The notes under the pieces were generated by a model. The model did no database searches. It saw only the letters and a program-made list of their open reading frames with translations, and had not been told where the DNA came from. Shown here piece by piece: positions 21,620 through 31,760 of a stretch of DNA of 46,312 nucleotides. Both the position numbers and the translations under genes were made by a program. Source of the stretch: Prorocentrum cordatum (taxonomy: Eukaryota > Sar > Dinophyceae > Prorocentrales > Prorocentraceae); the NCBI GenBank assembly GCA_963575745.1, contig CAUYUJ010003563.1:25001-71312 (forward strand), in the 5' to 3' direction. Each line of letters starts with the position of its first letter. Positions within the stretch are counted from its first letter, which is position 1.

Positions 21620-21985
21620 GAATCCGTAAAAGTCTTGCAATGTAGTCGAACGAATGTGCGCGGCGCAAAGGCCAGACCCACATGTTGAAAAGGAACCGCC
21701 CTCAATCCGTGAAGCCTTTTACACTTTTGTATAATGAATGTGTGCTGCGCTAAAGCGAGACCCACATTTTGAAAACGGGTCATCAAACCGTGAAGCTCTT
21801 GCAAACCTTTGTGACGAATGTGCGCGGCGCTAAAGCGAGAACTACATGTTGAAAACGGGCTATCCTCAATCCGTGAAGCTCTTGCAAGTTGTTAGAACGA
21901 ATGTTCGCGGCGCTAAGGCGAGAGACATGTTGAACACCACCCGCCCTCCATCTGTACAACTGTTGCGACTTGTTAAGCTTCATAG
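21620..21985. repeat. 82-bp tandem satellite, 4-5 units
   Basis: GTGCGCGGCGCTAAAGCGAG-type cores at about 21656, 21738, 21819 and 21902, spaced 81-83 bp, with conserved CCGTGAAGCTCTTGCAA and CATGTTGAAAACGGG segments. Units upstream of 21620 may exist in decayed form. Confidence 0.75.
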
Positions 21986-22080
21986 TCACAAGTGGTGAGG
22001 AAGTCTGAGGCACGCCGCCCAGCCCGCCCAAACAACTGGCCTCGGGGTGCGATAGGGAACAACAGTTTCAGGAAAAGGAA

Positions 22081-22640
22081 TGGAAGAGGAGGAGGAGGAG
22101 GAGGAGAAGGAGGAGGAGGAGGAGGAGGAGGAGATGAGGGAGGGAGGAGGAGGAGGGGAAAGGAGGAGGAGAGGGAAAGGAGGAGGAGGAGGAGGAGGAG
22201 GAGGAGGAGGAGGAGGAGAAGGAGGAGGACGGGGAGGAGGAAAGGAGGAGAGAGGAAGGATGCGAGGAGGAGGAGGAGGAAGAGAGGGGGGGGGGAGGAG
22301 GAGAGGGAGGGAGGGGGGGGGGAGGAGGAGGAGGAGTGGGAGAGGAGGGGAGGTAGGAGGAAAGGAGGGAGGAGGAGAGGTAGGAGGTGTCCCGGAGTAA
22401 GACGAGGAGGAGAGGAGAAAGGAGAGGAGGAGGAGGAGGGGGGGGGGAGGAGGAGAGGAGGAGGAGCGAGGAGGAGGGGGAGGAGGAGGGGAAAGGAGGA
22501 GAAGGAGGGAGGAGGGAGGAGGGAGGAAAAAAAAAAAGAAAAAAGAGGAACGAGGGAGGAAGGAGAGAAGGAGAAAGGGGGAGGGGGGAAGAGGGATGAG
22601 GGGGAGGGGGGGAGGAGGGGAGGGTGATGAGGGGGAGGAG
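22081..22640. repeat. Long GGA-rich purine tract
   Basis: About 560 bp of almost pure purine on the plus strand, (GGA)n with GGGA/GAAA variants. Poly-Glu, poly-Arg and poly-Gly ORFs are by-products. Confidence 0.95.
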
Positions 22641-22841
22641 GACACGAAGAGGCGACGGGAGCGGCCCGCCTCCAGCGCAGCGCCGCGGCGGCCGCGCGCA
22701 GCGCCCCGGGGCAGCCCAAACGGCGCGAGGCGCTCCGCCCCGGAGCGGCGCACAGCGCGGGGCGCGGGGCCGCGAGCGCGGAGGCCTGCGCGCCCAGGGC
22801 GGGGCGCGGAGGCGGGGCCCACAGCCGAAGCACCTTTTCCC
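22641..22841. other. GC-rich island between GGA and TCC tracts
   Basis: About 200 bp of GCG/GGC-rich sequence enclosed by oppositely oriented repeats. It could be an exon or simply the loop of an inverted repeat; no frame is convincing. Confidence 0.3.
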
Positions 22842-23160
22842 TCCTCCTCCTCCTCCTCCTCCTCATCCCCTCCTCTCCTCCTCATCATCCTCCTGGTCCT
22901 CCTCCTCCTCTCCTCCTCCTCCCTCCTCCTGCCTCCTCCTGGTCATCCTCCTCCTCGTCCTCCTCCTCCTCCTCCCTTCCTCCTCCGTACCCTTTTCCTC
23001 GATGCCTAGCATCCCTCCTCCTCCTTTCCCCTCCTCTTCCTTCCTCCTCCTCATTCCTTCGGACCCTTGGTCCTCCTCCTTCCTCTCCTCCGCTCCCTCC
23101 CTCCCTCCCTCCCTCCCTCCCTCCCTCCCTCCCTCCCTCACTCACTCACTCCTCCTCCTC
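22842..23160. repeat. TCC/CCTCC pyrimidine tract
   Basis: (TCC)n passing into (CCCT)n at about 23092-23135 and (CTCA)n near 23140. Complementary in type to the GGA tract at 22081-22640. Confidence 0.95.
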
Positions 23161-23311
23161 CATCCCCTCTCCCTCCCTCCCCCTCCCTTCCCTTTTCCCT
23201 TTTCGCAGTTGGTGGCGCGCTGTCTCACTCACTCACTCCTCCTCCTCCATCCCCTCTCCCTCCCTCCCCCTCCCTTCCCTTTTCCCTTTTCGCAGTTGGT
23301 GGCGCGCTGTC
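23140..23311 (+). repeat. Perfect 87-bp tandem duplication
   Basis: Two identical units (CATCCCCTCTCC starts at 23161 and 23248), each containing a long pyrimidine run ending TTTTCGCAG followed by TTGGTGGCGCGCTGTC. The run plus CAG resembles a plus-strand 3' splice acceptor. Confidence 0.85.
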
Positions 23312-23479
23312 GCGCGCGGGCGCACCAGGCCCCGCCGGGCCGGGACGGGGGCGCCGACCGCCTCGAGGGCCTATGGGCCCTCCGTTCCCGGACCCTCCCT
23401 CGCCCAGCTCGCATTCCACTGTTCTCTGAATCCGCCGAACCCCCCAGGGGGGAGACGGCAGGCGACCGTGGGCCGCGCC

Positions 23480-24329
23480 GCAGAACGAGGACGAGGACGA
23501 GGACGAGGACGCGGACGACGACGACGACGACGCCGACGACGACACGACGACCGGCGACGCGGGGGCAGCAGCCGGGGGGGGGGCAGGAGTGGGCGCCGAG
23601 CAGGACCACAGCAACAAGCAACAACCACAGCCGACGGCAGCGCAGCAAAAGCAGGCAGCAGGGGGGAGGCAAGGGCGGACAGGGAGGGGGCAGCCCAAAA
23701 GACCCCAGGGGACGGCGGGATACTCAGTTAGACAACTGACCCCTCCGCCTACCCAAGTCACCCATTCCCGCGCAGCCCCCCAGCGGGGGCAAGAAACGGG
23801 CGGACGAGAGGGACAGCCGGGCGACAACGACGACAAGAACGCCCAAGCGACGACAACGACGCCAACAACGACGACGACGACGCCAACAACGACGACGACG
23901 ACGACGACGACGACGGCGGCGACAACGACGACGACAACGACGACGACGACGACGGCGGCGGCGGCGGCGGCGGCAGCGGCCGCAGCGGCGGCGGCGGCGG
24001 CGGCAAGGACGACCCGGCCAGCAGAGCCACGCCCGACCGGCCAAGCAGCAGACACCCCGGCACCGAGGCGAGGGAGCAGCAGCACGCACAGGAGAGGAGA
24101 GCAGCGCAGCAGCGGCACGGTCCACAGCGCCACGGGAAAGCAGCAAAGCAGCAGCACAGCACCGAGGCACCAGCGGGCCAGGCGGGGAGCAGGAGGGAGC
24201 AGCACGGCAGCAGCACAGCAAGGGAACGCGGCAGGGAGGGCAGAAGAGCGGCAAGCAGGCAAGCCGCAGCAGGCACAGCAAAAGCAGCAACCCCGCAAGA
24301 CCCCAGGGGCGGCGGAGACAGAGAATCTA
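23480..24329. repeat. Mixed GAC, AAC/ACG, GGC and CAG trinucleotide tracts
   Basis: (GAC)n about 23485-23560, (ACG/AAC)n 23820-23960, (GGC)n 23945-24005, CAG/GCA-rich to 24300. AGACCCCAGGGG-CGGCGG occurs at both ends (about 23699 and 24298). The long plus ORF (Thr/Ala runs) is repeat-driven. Confidence 0.75.
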
Positions 24330-25700
24330 AACAATAATGGTGTTGCTGTTGCCAGAGCCTCACAAGCCTGACCGAAAAATGCCAGCCTCGGCAGCATTTC
24401 TTCCACTGTCGGCGCCCCCAGCAGCACCCGCCGGGTAGCTGCCACCGCGGCCCCGCCATATAGCTCCTGGCGCCAGGCGGCCGTGCCCGGGCAGGAGGCC
24501 AGCAGGTGGTCCAGCGTAGCCTCGTGACCCCCGCACAGGGGGCAGGGAACGAGGGCGGGAACCAGGCCTCCGCGACCCCACGCCACCAGCGGAATAGAGC
24601 CCGTCACACGCGCAATAATCCAGGCCCTAAAATACTTCCAGACACGCCTGCTCCATGGGGCCCACTGCAAACCCAACGGGAACGGCGACCTCGCCGGGGC
24701 CAGGATAGCGTACGGCGCACCGTCCCCAGCCGGCAGGACAGCCATCTGCTCCTGGAACCACGCCTCCTCCGCCCGCCTGATTGCAGGCATGACCACTGCG
24801 CGCTTCCACTGGCCAACCACTGCACGGCATTTCGCCCTGTCGGACCGATCCACAGCTGCCAGGTCCCTGTCCAAGTGAAGCGGGGTAATCCCACAGCTCC
24901 TGGCAATGGCGTCGGCCCTGTCGCACCACGTCTCGCCCGTAACCGCCGCTGCTCCCAAGCACGCCACACGAGCCACCGCGTCCGCTGGGAGGAGCACGAT
25001 GCGCGCCCTTGCCGTTACTATCCGCTGGGCCAACGTCGCCGCGACCCGCGTGAACAGGCGCAACTCGGAGAAGCAGCGCACGTGGCCTCCGGCCCCCAGG
25101 GACACACTAGGCCGAAGTCCCAACATGCATTTCGCAGCCGAATACATGGCCTCATTCAGACGCCTGGACACCACAGCCCAGCCGCCAGTGAAGCACGCCA
25201 GTAACTCGCATCCATAGAGTACCGCCAGTAAAATGCGCTTCCCAAACTGCGCGGTCAGCAGGGGGAGGCCCAAGCCTAAGTCAGCAAACGACGTTACAAT
25301 TTCCTGTGTCTGCGAGACAATCATGGCGCAGGTACGGTCCAACAGCGGCTGAAAGGTGAGATTTGCATCCACCACAGAGCCCAGTACGTTCATTGTCGCC
25401 CGAGCCTCGACTGCCTCCCCGCCCACGGTACCATAGCTGCCCGCCGGCCCCCGGGGCACCCCGACCGGCAGGACCGTCGGGCGTTTTTCGCCGCCTTGGA
25501 ATGCGTGGCGCCACCTTTCACAGAACACGTCGAGGCGGACGCACGCAGCGCGTATGCCCGCCACCGAGGACTGCAGCAGGAACGCGTCATCTACGAACTG
25601 CGCCAGACCGACCCTGTGCGGCGACATGCTGTCCAGGAGCGCCAACTGTTCGCCTCCCCCGACCAAGGAACGCATGTGTTCTGGCCAATCTGGACGGCGA
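24330..25700 (-). pseudogene. Non-LTR retrotransposon reverse transcriptase fragment
   Basis: Intact minus frame starting inside the RT palm: LAQFVDDAFLLQSS is the catalytic (Y/F)xDD box, followed by a thumb-like LGSVVDANLTFQPLLDRTCA. The C-terminal domain ends in a zinc-knuckle-like CPLCGGHEATLDHLLASC, as in LINE ORF2 proteins. About 440 residues are recognisable; endonuclease and the front half of RT are absent, the frame beginning abruptly at a GGA/TCC tract (25705). The 3' end merges without a stop into repeats. It lies in the same orientation as, and inside or just downstream of, the helical-repeat gene, probably within its intron. Confidence 0.8.
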
Positions 25701-26179
25701 TACCCCTCCTCCCTCCCTCCCTCCCTCCTCCCTCCTCCCTCCTCCCTCCTCCCTCCTCCCTCCTCCCTCCTCCCTCCTCCCTCCTCCTCCTCCTCCTCCT
25801 CCTCCTCCTCCTCCTCCTCTCTTCTGCTTCTTCCCTCTCCTCCCCTCCTCCTCCTTCTCCTCCTCCTCCTCCTCCTCCCTTCCTACTCCCTCCCTCCCCC
25901 TCCCCTCCCTCCCCCCCTCCCTCCCTCCCTCCCTCCCTCCTCCTTCTCCATCCCCCTCTCCCTCCCTCCCTCCCTCCCTCCTCCCTCCCTCCCTCCCTCC
26001 CTCCCTCCTCTCCTCCTCTCCCTCCTCCCTCCTCCCTCCTCACCTCCTCCTCCTCCTCCCTCTCCTCCGTCTCTCCTCCTCTCCTCCCTCCTCCTCTCCT
26101 CCTTGCTTCTTCTTATTCTTATTATTCTTCTTCTTCTCCTCCTCCTCCTCCTCCTCCTCCTCCTCCTCCTCCTCCTCAC
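25701..26179. repeat. TCC/CCCT pyrimidine tract at a splice donor
   Basis: About 470 bp of (TCC)n, (CCCT)n and TTC variants; GGA on the minus strand. Its right edge is the donor GCG|GTGAGGAGG of the helical-repeat gene, so the intron starts inside the repeat. Confidence 0.9.
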
Positions 26180-28117
26180 CGCCGTGGCCTCCCCTGCCGC
26201 CGCAGCCCCCAGGCCGCCGCCGGCGCTCTCGCCCGCGGCCTCATCCAGCAGGGCGGCCAGGAGCCACGGCCCGCCATCGCCCTCGGCCGCTCGCGACGCC
26301 TGGCCTGCCCTGGCGCTCGCGAGCGCCAGCGCGGCCGCCCGCGCCGCGCCGGCACGGTCCAGCCCGCGCCGGGCCAAGCGGCCCTGCCGCAGCAGGCTCG
26401 CCGCGCGGAAAGCGAGGGCGTCCAGCGTCGCCCGCTCCTCGGCGGCGCGGGCCGGCGACGGCGCCAGCGCGAGCAGCGCCAGCGCGGCCTCCCGCGGCCC
26501 GAGCTGCTCCGCGCTGCCGAGGGCCCGTGCCACGGTCGGCGCCGCGGCCCGCGCGTCGAACCCGGCCTCTGCGAGGCCGGCGAGCGCCAGGGCCGCCTCC
26601 GAGCCGCCGAAGGAGCCGCCGTCGACCTCGGCAGGCCCGTGCAGCGACAGCCGCGCCGCCGCGCGGCGCAGCGGCGCCTCGCACTCGCCGCCGCGATGGG
26701 CCACCGCCAGGCGGCAGAGGGCGCGCGAGAGGCCACACCACTCCTGGGCGCGCAGGGGCAGCGCCCCGCGCTCCTCGAGCACCGCGACGGCGAACTCCAG
26801 GTGCTCCGCCACGCTCCGCTGCCACTCGGGCCCCAGGGGCACCTCGGCGGCCGCGAGCGCCACGCAGCGCAGCACGGAGGCCATCTGCAGGTGGCGGCCA
26901 GGGGCGCGCTCGCCCGCCCGGGCCGCCTCTCCGCGCGCCAGCGCAAGCGCTCCCCAAAGCAGGCCCTGCAGCACTGGCCTGGCTTCCTCCTGCGTCGCCG
27001 CGGCGTCGAAGCAGCCCAGCCTCTCTGCGGCCACGAGCGCGGCGGCGGCCAGCGGCACGTCGAGCTCTCCCCGCAGGCGCTGGATCAGCAGCTCGTCAGC
27101 GCCCGCTGCGCCCTCGTCGAGCTCCGCCCGGGCGGCGCCCCACACGCCCCAGAGGCGCTGGTGCAGCAGCCACAGCAGCCCGCCGCACAGCGCGCCCTGG
27201 CGCAGCTGCAACCTGCCCATGGCCCGCAGCAGCCGTGCCAAGCTGGCGGAGGCGAGCCCCCCGACCGGCTCTTCCAGCACGCGCGCCGCGGCGGCCTGGC
27301 AGATCTCCACCCCGCGCGGCGCCCAGCAGAACGCCCCCGCCAGCCGGCATGCCGCCGAGGCTTCGAGGGCCCCGAGCCGCCCAACGTTCGCGTCCCCCAC
27401 GCTGCCGGCGTCGCCAGCGGTGCCCGCGGCAGGTCCCAGCAGGTGGGACGCCATGGACTCAAGCAGGTCCGCCACGGGACCGCCGCCATCCGTCGACGGG
27501 TCAGCACCCGGCCCAGCCGCGGCGGCTTCGCCGAAGGCCTCCGCGAGCACGGCAAGGTCGCGCCCGCAGAACCTGTCCCAGTGCAGCGGCTGCGCAGGAC
27601 CCCCCACCTTCGAGTAGAGGGCTTTACAGACCCGACTCACCCCCCACATTCCTGTGCTCGTCGAACCCATGAGGGATGAAATGAAACTTCGCAGATCTAC
27701 TCACAACCTACGCATGACTCGACGAGAGATCAATGTTGAGGTAAATCGACTATGTACTCCAGACTTCGTAATAAAAGGGAGGGGTCTGGACCCTCCAAGA
27801 CAAGCCATTTCAGACCTCCCCCGTGGGAGAACCCTCCAAAACATCGTCCCCAGACCCCCCAGGCCCCCCAAGATCGCCTGGAAGAGACCCCCCCCGAAAG
27901 GAGGCCCCCCTCCCTTTGTTACGAGATCTGGAGTGCGTAGACGATCCCCACGCTCGACACCTGCGCACCCAGCAGCAGGGCCGCCAGCGCCTCCAGCGGC
28001 AGCAGCTCCTCCCTGCCGCGGCACCCCGCGCCCGCGAGCCCCGCGGCGGCGAACGCCACGTGCTGCGGGCGCGCGAAGGCCGGCGCGGTCCGCAGCACGG
28101 CGGGGCGCAGCGTCGAC
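26180..28117 (-). CDS. GC-rich alpha-helical repeat protein, RAP/FASTK-like in style (partial)
   Basis: Exons inferred on minus: 28117-27961 (LRPAVLRTAPAFARPQHVAF ... LAALLLGAQ) and 27589-26180 (PLHWDRFCGRDLAVLAEAFG onward). Donor GCGCAG|GTGTCG and acceptor TGCGCAG|CCGCTG join in phase 0, with TGCGCAG repeated at both junctions. The protein is runs of about 35-40-residue Leu/Ala helical hairpins (VARALGSAEQLGPREAALAL; LASASLARLLRAMGRLQLRQ), resembling organelle RNA-binding RAP/FASTK/OPR proteins that are numerous in alveolates; no RAP domain is visible, so the function is inference. The 5' part probably continues past the composite element at 28124 (frame ...APREQTAPPAR joins in phase). At its 3' end a donor leads into a GGA-type intron. 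Confidence 0.6.
27757..27933 (-). mobile_element. TA-flanked MITE, family TA-1, copy 3, inside an intron (177 bp)
   Basis: Inverted relative to copies 1 and 2. TA lies at the left edge (27755-27756); the right edge has TG, a single change. It sits inside the 371-bp intron 27590-27960 of the helical-repeat gene. Confidence 0.8.
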
Positions 28118-28183
28118 CTTGCACGAAGTCGGGCCTGTCCCCCTGAACGGGGATTTTCGAGGAAACATAAAAATGATACCAGA

Positions 28184-29060
28184 GAAAATTATCCCAGTGC
28201 GACCCTACATAGGAGTTGGAGCCCCTAGGAAAGCAGCATTAGTACGAACAGTGAAGGTAAAGCTAAGCTAAAGCTAAGTTAAAACTAAACTAAAGCTAAG
28301 CTAACGCTAAGCTAAAGCTAAGCTAAGCTCAGGGTACGCTACAGCTAAGATGAAGCTAAGCTAAAGCTAAGCTAAAGCTAAGCTAAGGCTAAACGAAGGC
28401 TAAACTACCGCTAAACTAAACCTGAGCTAACGCTAAGGTGCAGATAAGCTAACGCTAAGCTAAAGCTAAGCTAAAGCTACGGTAAAGGCTAAGCTACAGC
28501 TAAGCTAAAGCCAAGCTAACGCTACGGTAAATGCTTAACTAAAGCTGAGCTAAAACTAAGCTAACAACTACGCTAAAGCGAAGCTAAAGCTAAGGTGCAG
28601 CTAAGCTAAAGCCAAGCTACAGCTAAGCTAAAGCTAAGCTAAATCTAAGGTACAGCTAAGGTACAACTAAGCTAAAGCTAAGCTGAAGCTAAGCTGAAGC
28701 TAAGCTAAAGCTAAGCTGAAGCTAAGCTAAAGCTAAGCTACAGCTAAAACTAAAGCTAAGCTAAAGCTAAGCTAAAGCTAAGGTGCCGCTAAGCTAAAGC
28801 CAAACTAAAGCCAAACTAAAGCTAAGCTAAAGCTAAGCTGAAGCTAAGCTACAGCTAAGCTAAAGCTAAGCTAAATCTAAGCTGAAGCTAAGCTGAAGCT
28901 AAGCTACAGCTAAGCTAAAGCTAAGCTAAAGCTAAAGCTCTCAGGGGACTGGGGAAACCGCGGGGCGGGGACTGGGGGAACCGCCCGGGGCGTGTAGCAC
29001 TGCCCGGCCCTTTAAGCAAAGAGAGTAAGAACCCTTCTAGGCAGAGCCTATGTAGGGAAA
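28184..29060 (-). mobile_element. TTAGC-minisatellite cassette, copy 2 (inverted, nested)
   Basis: Reverse complement of the cassette at 8502-9056: AAATTATCCCAGTGCGACCC at the left, CCTAGGAAAGCAGCATTAGT, then an array of GCTAAGCTAAA units at about 28258-28937, CAGGGGACTGGGG-CCGCGGGG, and GCAGAGCCTATGTAGGG at the right. The array is nearly twice the length of copy 1 while the flanks are conserved. Confidence 0.8.
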
Positions 29061-29082
29061 AACCAATCAGATTTTTTGGGGG

Positions 29083-29412
29083 GCTATGGGGCTTTAGGGC
29101 TTTAGGGCTATGGGGCTATAGGGCGATGTGGCCATAGGGATATAGGGCTAGAAGCCTTTAGGGCTATGGGGCTATAGGACTACAGGGCTGTAGGGCTATA
29201 GGGCTAAGGGCTATAAGGCTACTCGGGCTATAGGGCTATATACGGCTATAGGGCTTTAGGACCACAGTGCTATAGGGCTATAGGGCTATAGGGCTATAGG
29301 GCTATGGGGCTATGGGGCTATTGGGGCTATAGGGCTATACGGCTATAGGGTTATAGTGCTATAAGGATACAGGGCGATTGGGCTATTGGGCTATAGGGAT
29401 ATAGGGCTATTG
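29083..29412. repeat. GGGCTATA minisatellite
   Basis: About 330 bp of GGGCTATAGGGCTATAG units, 8-9 bp, with GGGCTTTAG and GGGGCTATG variants. Confidence 0.9.
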
Positions 29413-29625
29413 GGCTAGGCACCCCCGGGCACTTCTGGGCACCCCGGGCACCCGGCCACCCCTGGGCACCCGGGCACCCGGGCACCCCCGAGCACCCCCG
29501 GGCACCCGGGCACCCGGCCCCGGCCACCGAAATCGGCCACACACCTGGGCACCCGGGCACCCCCGGGCACCCCCGGGCACCCGGGCGCACCTGGCCCCGG
29601 CCACCGAAATCGGCCGCCCGCCTCA
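29413..29625. repeat. GGGCACCC minisatellite
   Basis: CCCGGGCACCCCCGGGCACC units, broken twice by CGGCCCCGGCCACCGAAATC segments near 29513 and 29592. Confidence 0.85.
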
Positions 29626-29813
29626 CCTCAGCTTTATATCCGCTAAGACCCCTACAGAGGCAAGCTCTGATTGGGGAAATACACCAAAAATAGCCCACCA
29701 AAAATCAAAAATAATCTGGGGACTACTTTTTGAATATTTGTTGGCCACTTTGGGGCATTTTCGGTGTATTTTCGTCGAAAATCTCCCTGTAGGGGGACAG
29801 GCCCGACTTAAAC

Positions 29814-30130
29814 CTTGCAGGCGGAGCAGTCTGTTCCCGAGGGGCGAGAGAGGCGTGGGCATCGAGGCGAGCCTCAGCCGTTGAGGGAGGAGGGGAGGGA
29901 GAGGGGCGGGGGCGCCTGCGCTCTCCGCACTCCGACGGTAGACGGCGGGCACCCCAGTGTGGCGAGGGGGGCGGGTGGGGGAGGCTGAGCGGAGACGACG
30001 GGGGGGCCGGGGGGGGGGAGGCTGTGGGGAGGGGGGAGGACGGGGTGGGACATCGGCGGGGCGGGGAGGGAGGAGAGAGGGGAATGCAAGCCGAGTGCGC
30101 TCGCGTGAGTTCTGACATCCTACCCGTCGC
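29814..30130 (-). other. Possible upstream exon of the helical-repeat gene
   Basis: Open minus frame ending ARLDAHASLAPREQTAPPAR, which joins in phase across the composite element to STLRPAVLRTAPAFARPQ. Further upstream the frame becomes Pro/Ser-rich and may be intron pyrimidine tract; a CACAG acceptor-like site lies near 30028. Confidence 0.35.
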
Positions 30131-30304
30131 ACCCATCCCCTCCCACTGCGCTCTGGCAGTGTGCGCGGCCAATTGTTTCCCGACCTTCCTGTGTTGGGCT
30201 ATCATTTCGAATATGGCACGGCTCGCGCGTCTTCTCCTTCTTTCCTTCCGCCTCCCTCCTGTTGCCGTGTGCCTCCTGCCTGCATGCTTCCTACCTGCTA
30301 TTTG

Positions 30305-31235
30305 CCGCATTACCTCGCGGCTGCCTCGGGGTGCTGCCAAATCCGCAACTGTGGCTACCGTCCTGGGCCACTGGGCCCATCAAAGTGGTGTCATACGCGC
30401 GTCCAGACGTGACCTCGCGGCTCCCTGGGGATGCTGCCACCTGCGCAGCTGCTGCCACTTTCGTGGGCTCCCGGGGTGGGGGGCATCGCAGTGGTGTCAT
30501 ACGCGTATCCAGACTGCGACTGCGAACCGTCGCCGCTGTCGTGTGCTCCTGGGATGCCCAGCGGAGGGGTGCCATACGCGCATTCAGGCTATACCTCGCC
30601 GGTCCCTGGGGGTGCTGCCGCTTGCGCAACTGGGGCCACTCTCGTGGGCTCCTGGGGGGTCCAGCGTTCCCTGGGGGTGCTGCTGGCTGCGCAACTGTCG
30701 CCACAGTCGTGGGCTCCTGGGAGGCCCGTCGGAGAGGTACAGCACGCGCATTCAACCTGGACCTCGCGGCTCCCCAAGGGTGCTGCCACCTGTGCAACAG
30801 TCACCACTTGCGTGGGCTCCCTGTCCGACGCGAAGGGGCCTGCGCGGACTGAGGCTCGCTGCCTTCTGGGGCTGCTGCCGCTTGCGCAAGCGTCGCCACT
30901 CTCGTGGGCTCTCGGCGGGCCCACTGGATCCGTGTCATACACTTTTTTGGGGTCGGCGGGTCGAGAGCGGGCCTCTTCCGGTTAAGAGCTAGGCGGGGCG
31001 CGCGAAGCACTAATTGGGGAGACAGGGCGCGGGCGGGCGGGGCCGGTGCGGAGTACAGGCGGAGCCGAAGAGCTTGCACAGGAAAAGGTACGCCTTGGAA
31101 CAGAGCCGTGCCATACACGCGCATGCAGACAAAACCTCGCGGCCCCCCGGGGGAGTGCTACCACCTGCGCAACCAGCGCCGCACGCGTGGGGTCCCGAAC
31201 GGCCCAGCGCGGAGAGGCGCCACGCGCACAGCTGG
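30305..31235. repeat. Satellite of about 102 bp, roughly 8 units in two blocks
   Basis: Units contain ACCTCGCGGCTCCCTGGGGG, TGCTGCCGCTTGCGCAACTG, GTGGGCTCCTGGGAGGCCC and GTGTCATACGCGCATTCAGA. CCTCGCGG-type starts fall near 30311, 30413, 30594, 30762 and 31134, with truncated units between and a non-repeat segment at 30950-31090. The minus strand stays open as a 34-residue repeat; coding is not supported otherwise. Confidence 0.75.
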
Positions 31236-31760
31236 ACCGGAGGAGGAGGAGGAGGAGGAGGAGGAGGAGGAGGATGAGGAGGAGGAGGAGGAGGAGGAGG
31301 AGGAGGAGGAGGAGGAGGAGGGGGAGGGGGAGGAGGAGGAGGAGGAGAGGGAGAAGGACCGCACGGCTCCCTGGGGGCGCTGCGCCAGCATCGCGCAGTG
31401 CAGGGGTGGGCCAGGCACGCTCGCGCACGGCGCCCTGAGACCCCTGCGCGTGCCTGTTCTCTTGCTCCTCCCTGCTCCTGCCGCTCTTGTCCTCCGCTCG
31501 CCTGCTCCGCGGCGTGCTCGTCGCTGCCCTGCCTCCTGCGCTCGCGGGAGCGATCGCGCGCACGTGGGGGGCCGCGCCGGTTGCCCGACCTTGCTCGGCG
31601 GGAGCGCTCAAGCGTGCTGCACGTCTCACAGTGTGTCGCCGCGCCGTTTGTCCTGCTCCTCCTTCCTCCCTCCTCCCCTCCTCCTCCTCCTCCTCCTCCT
31701 CCTCCTCCTCCTCCTCCTCCTCCTCCCCTCCCTCCCCTCCCTCCCTCCCTCCCGCGGGAG
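31230..31760. repeat. GGA tract, about 300-bp spacer, TCC tract
   Basis: (GGA)n at 31230-31345 and (TCC)n at 31655-31755 in inverted relation, enclosing GC-rich sequence (31350-31650) with no convincing gene. Confidence 0.85.

Larger units (their letters stand above)
28124..29811 (-). mobile_element. 1.69-kb composite TIR element acting as an intron
   Basis: Left end AGTCGGGCCTGTCCCCCT...GATTTTCGAGGAAA and inverted right end TTAAGTCGGGCCTGTCCCCC...GATTTTCGACGAAA, with the 8-bp duplication ACCTTGCA at 28116-28123 and 29812-29819. On the minus strand the duplication is TGCAAG|GT: its first copy gives a GT donor and its second an AG acceptor, defining a GT-AG intron 28118-29813 that joins in phase. 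Inside are, in order, a TTAGC cassette, a GGGCTATA array, a GGGCACCC array and an AT-rich remnant. Short relatives are 146-159 bp. Confidence 0.8.

Noticed and set aside
22081-23160. Poly-Glu, poly-Arg and Pro/Ser ORFs in GGA/TCC tracts here and elsewhere
   Set aside because: These are translations of simple repeats without non-repeat conserved sequence.
23589-24371. 260-aa plus-strand Thr/Ala/Gln protein
   Set aside because: Driven by ACG, GCG and CAG tracts; partly antisense to the 3' end of the RT fragment.
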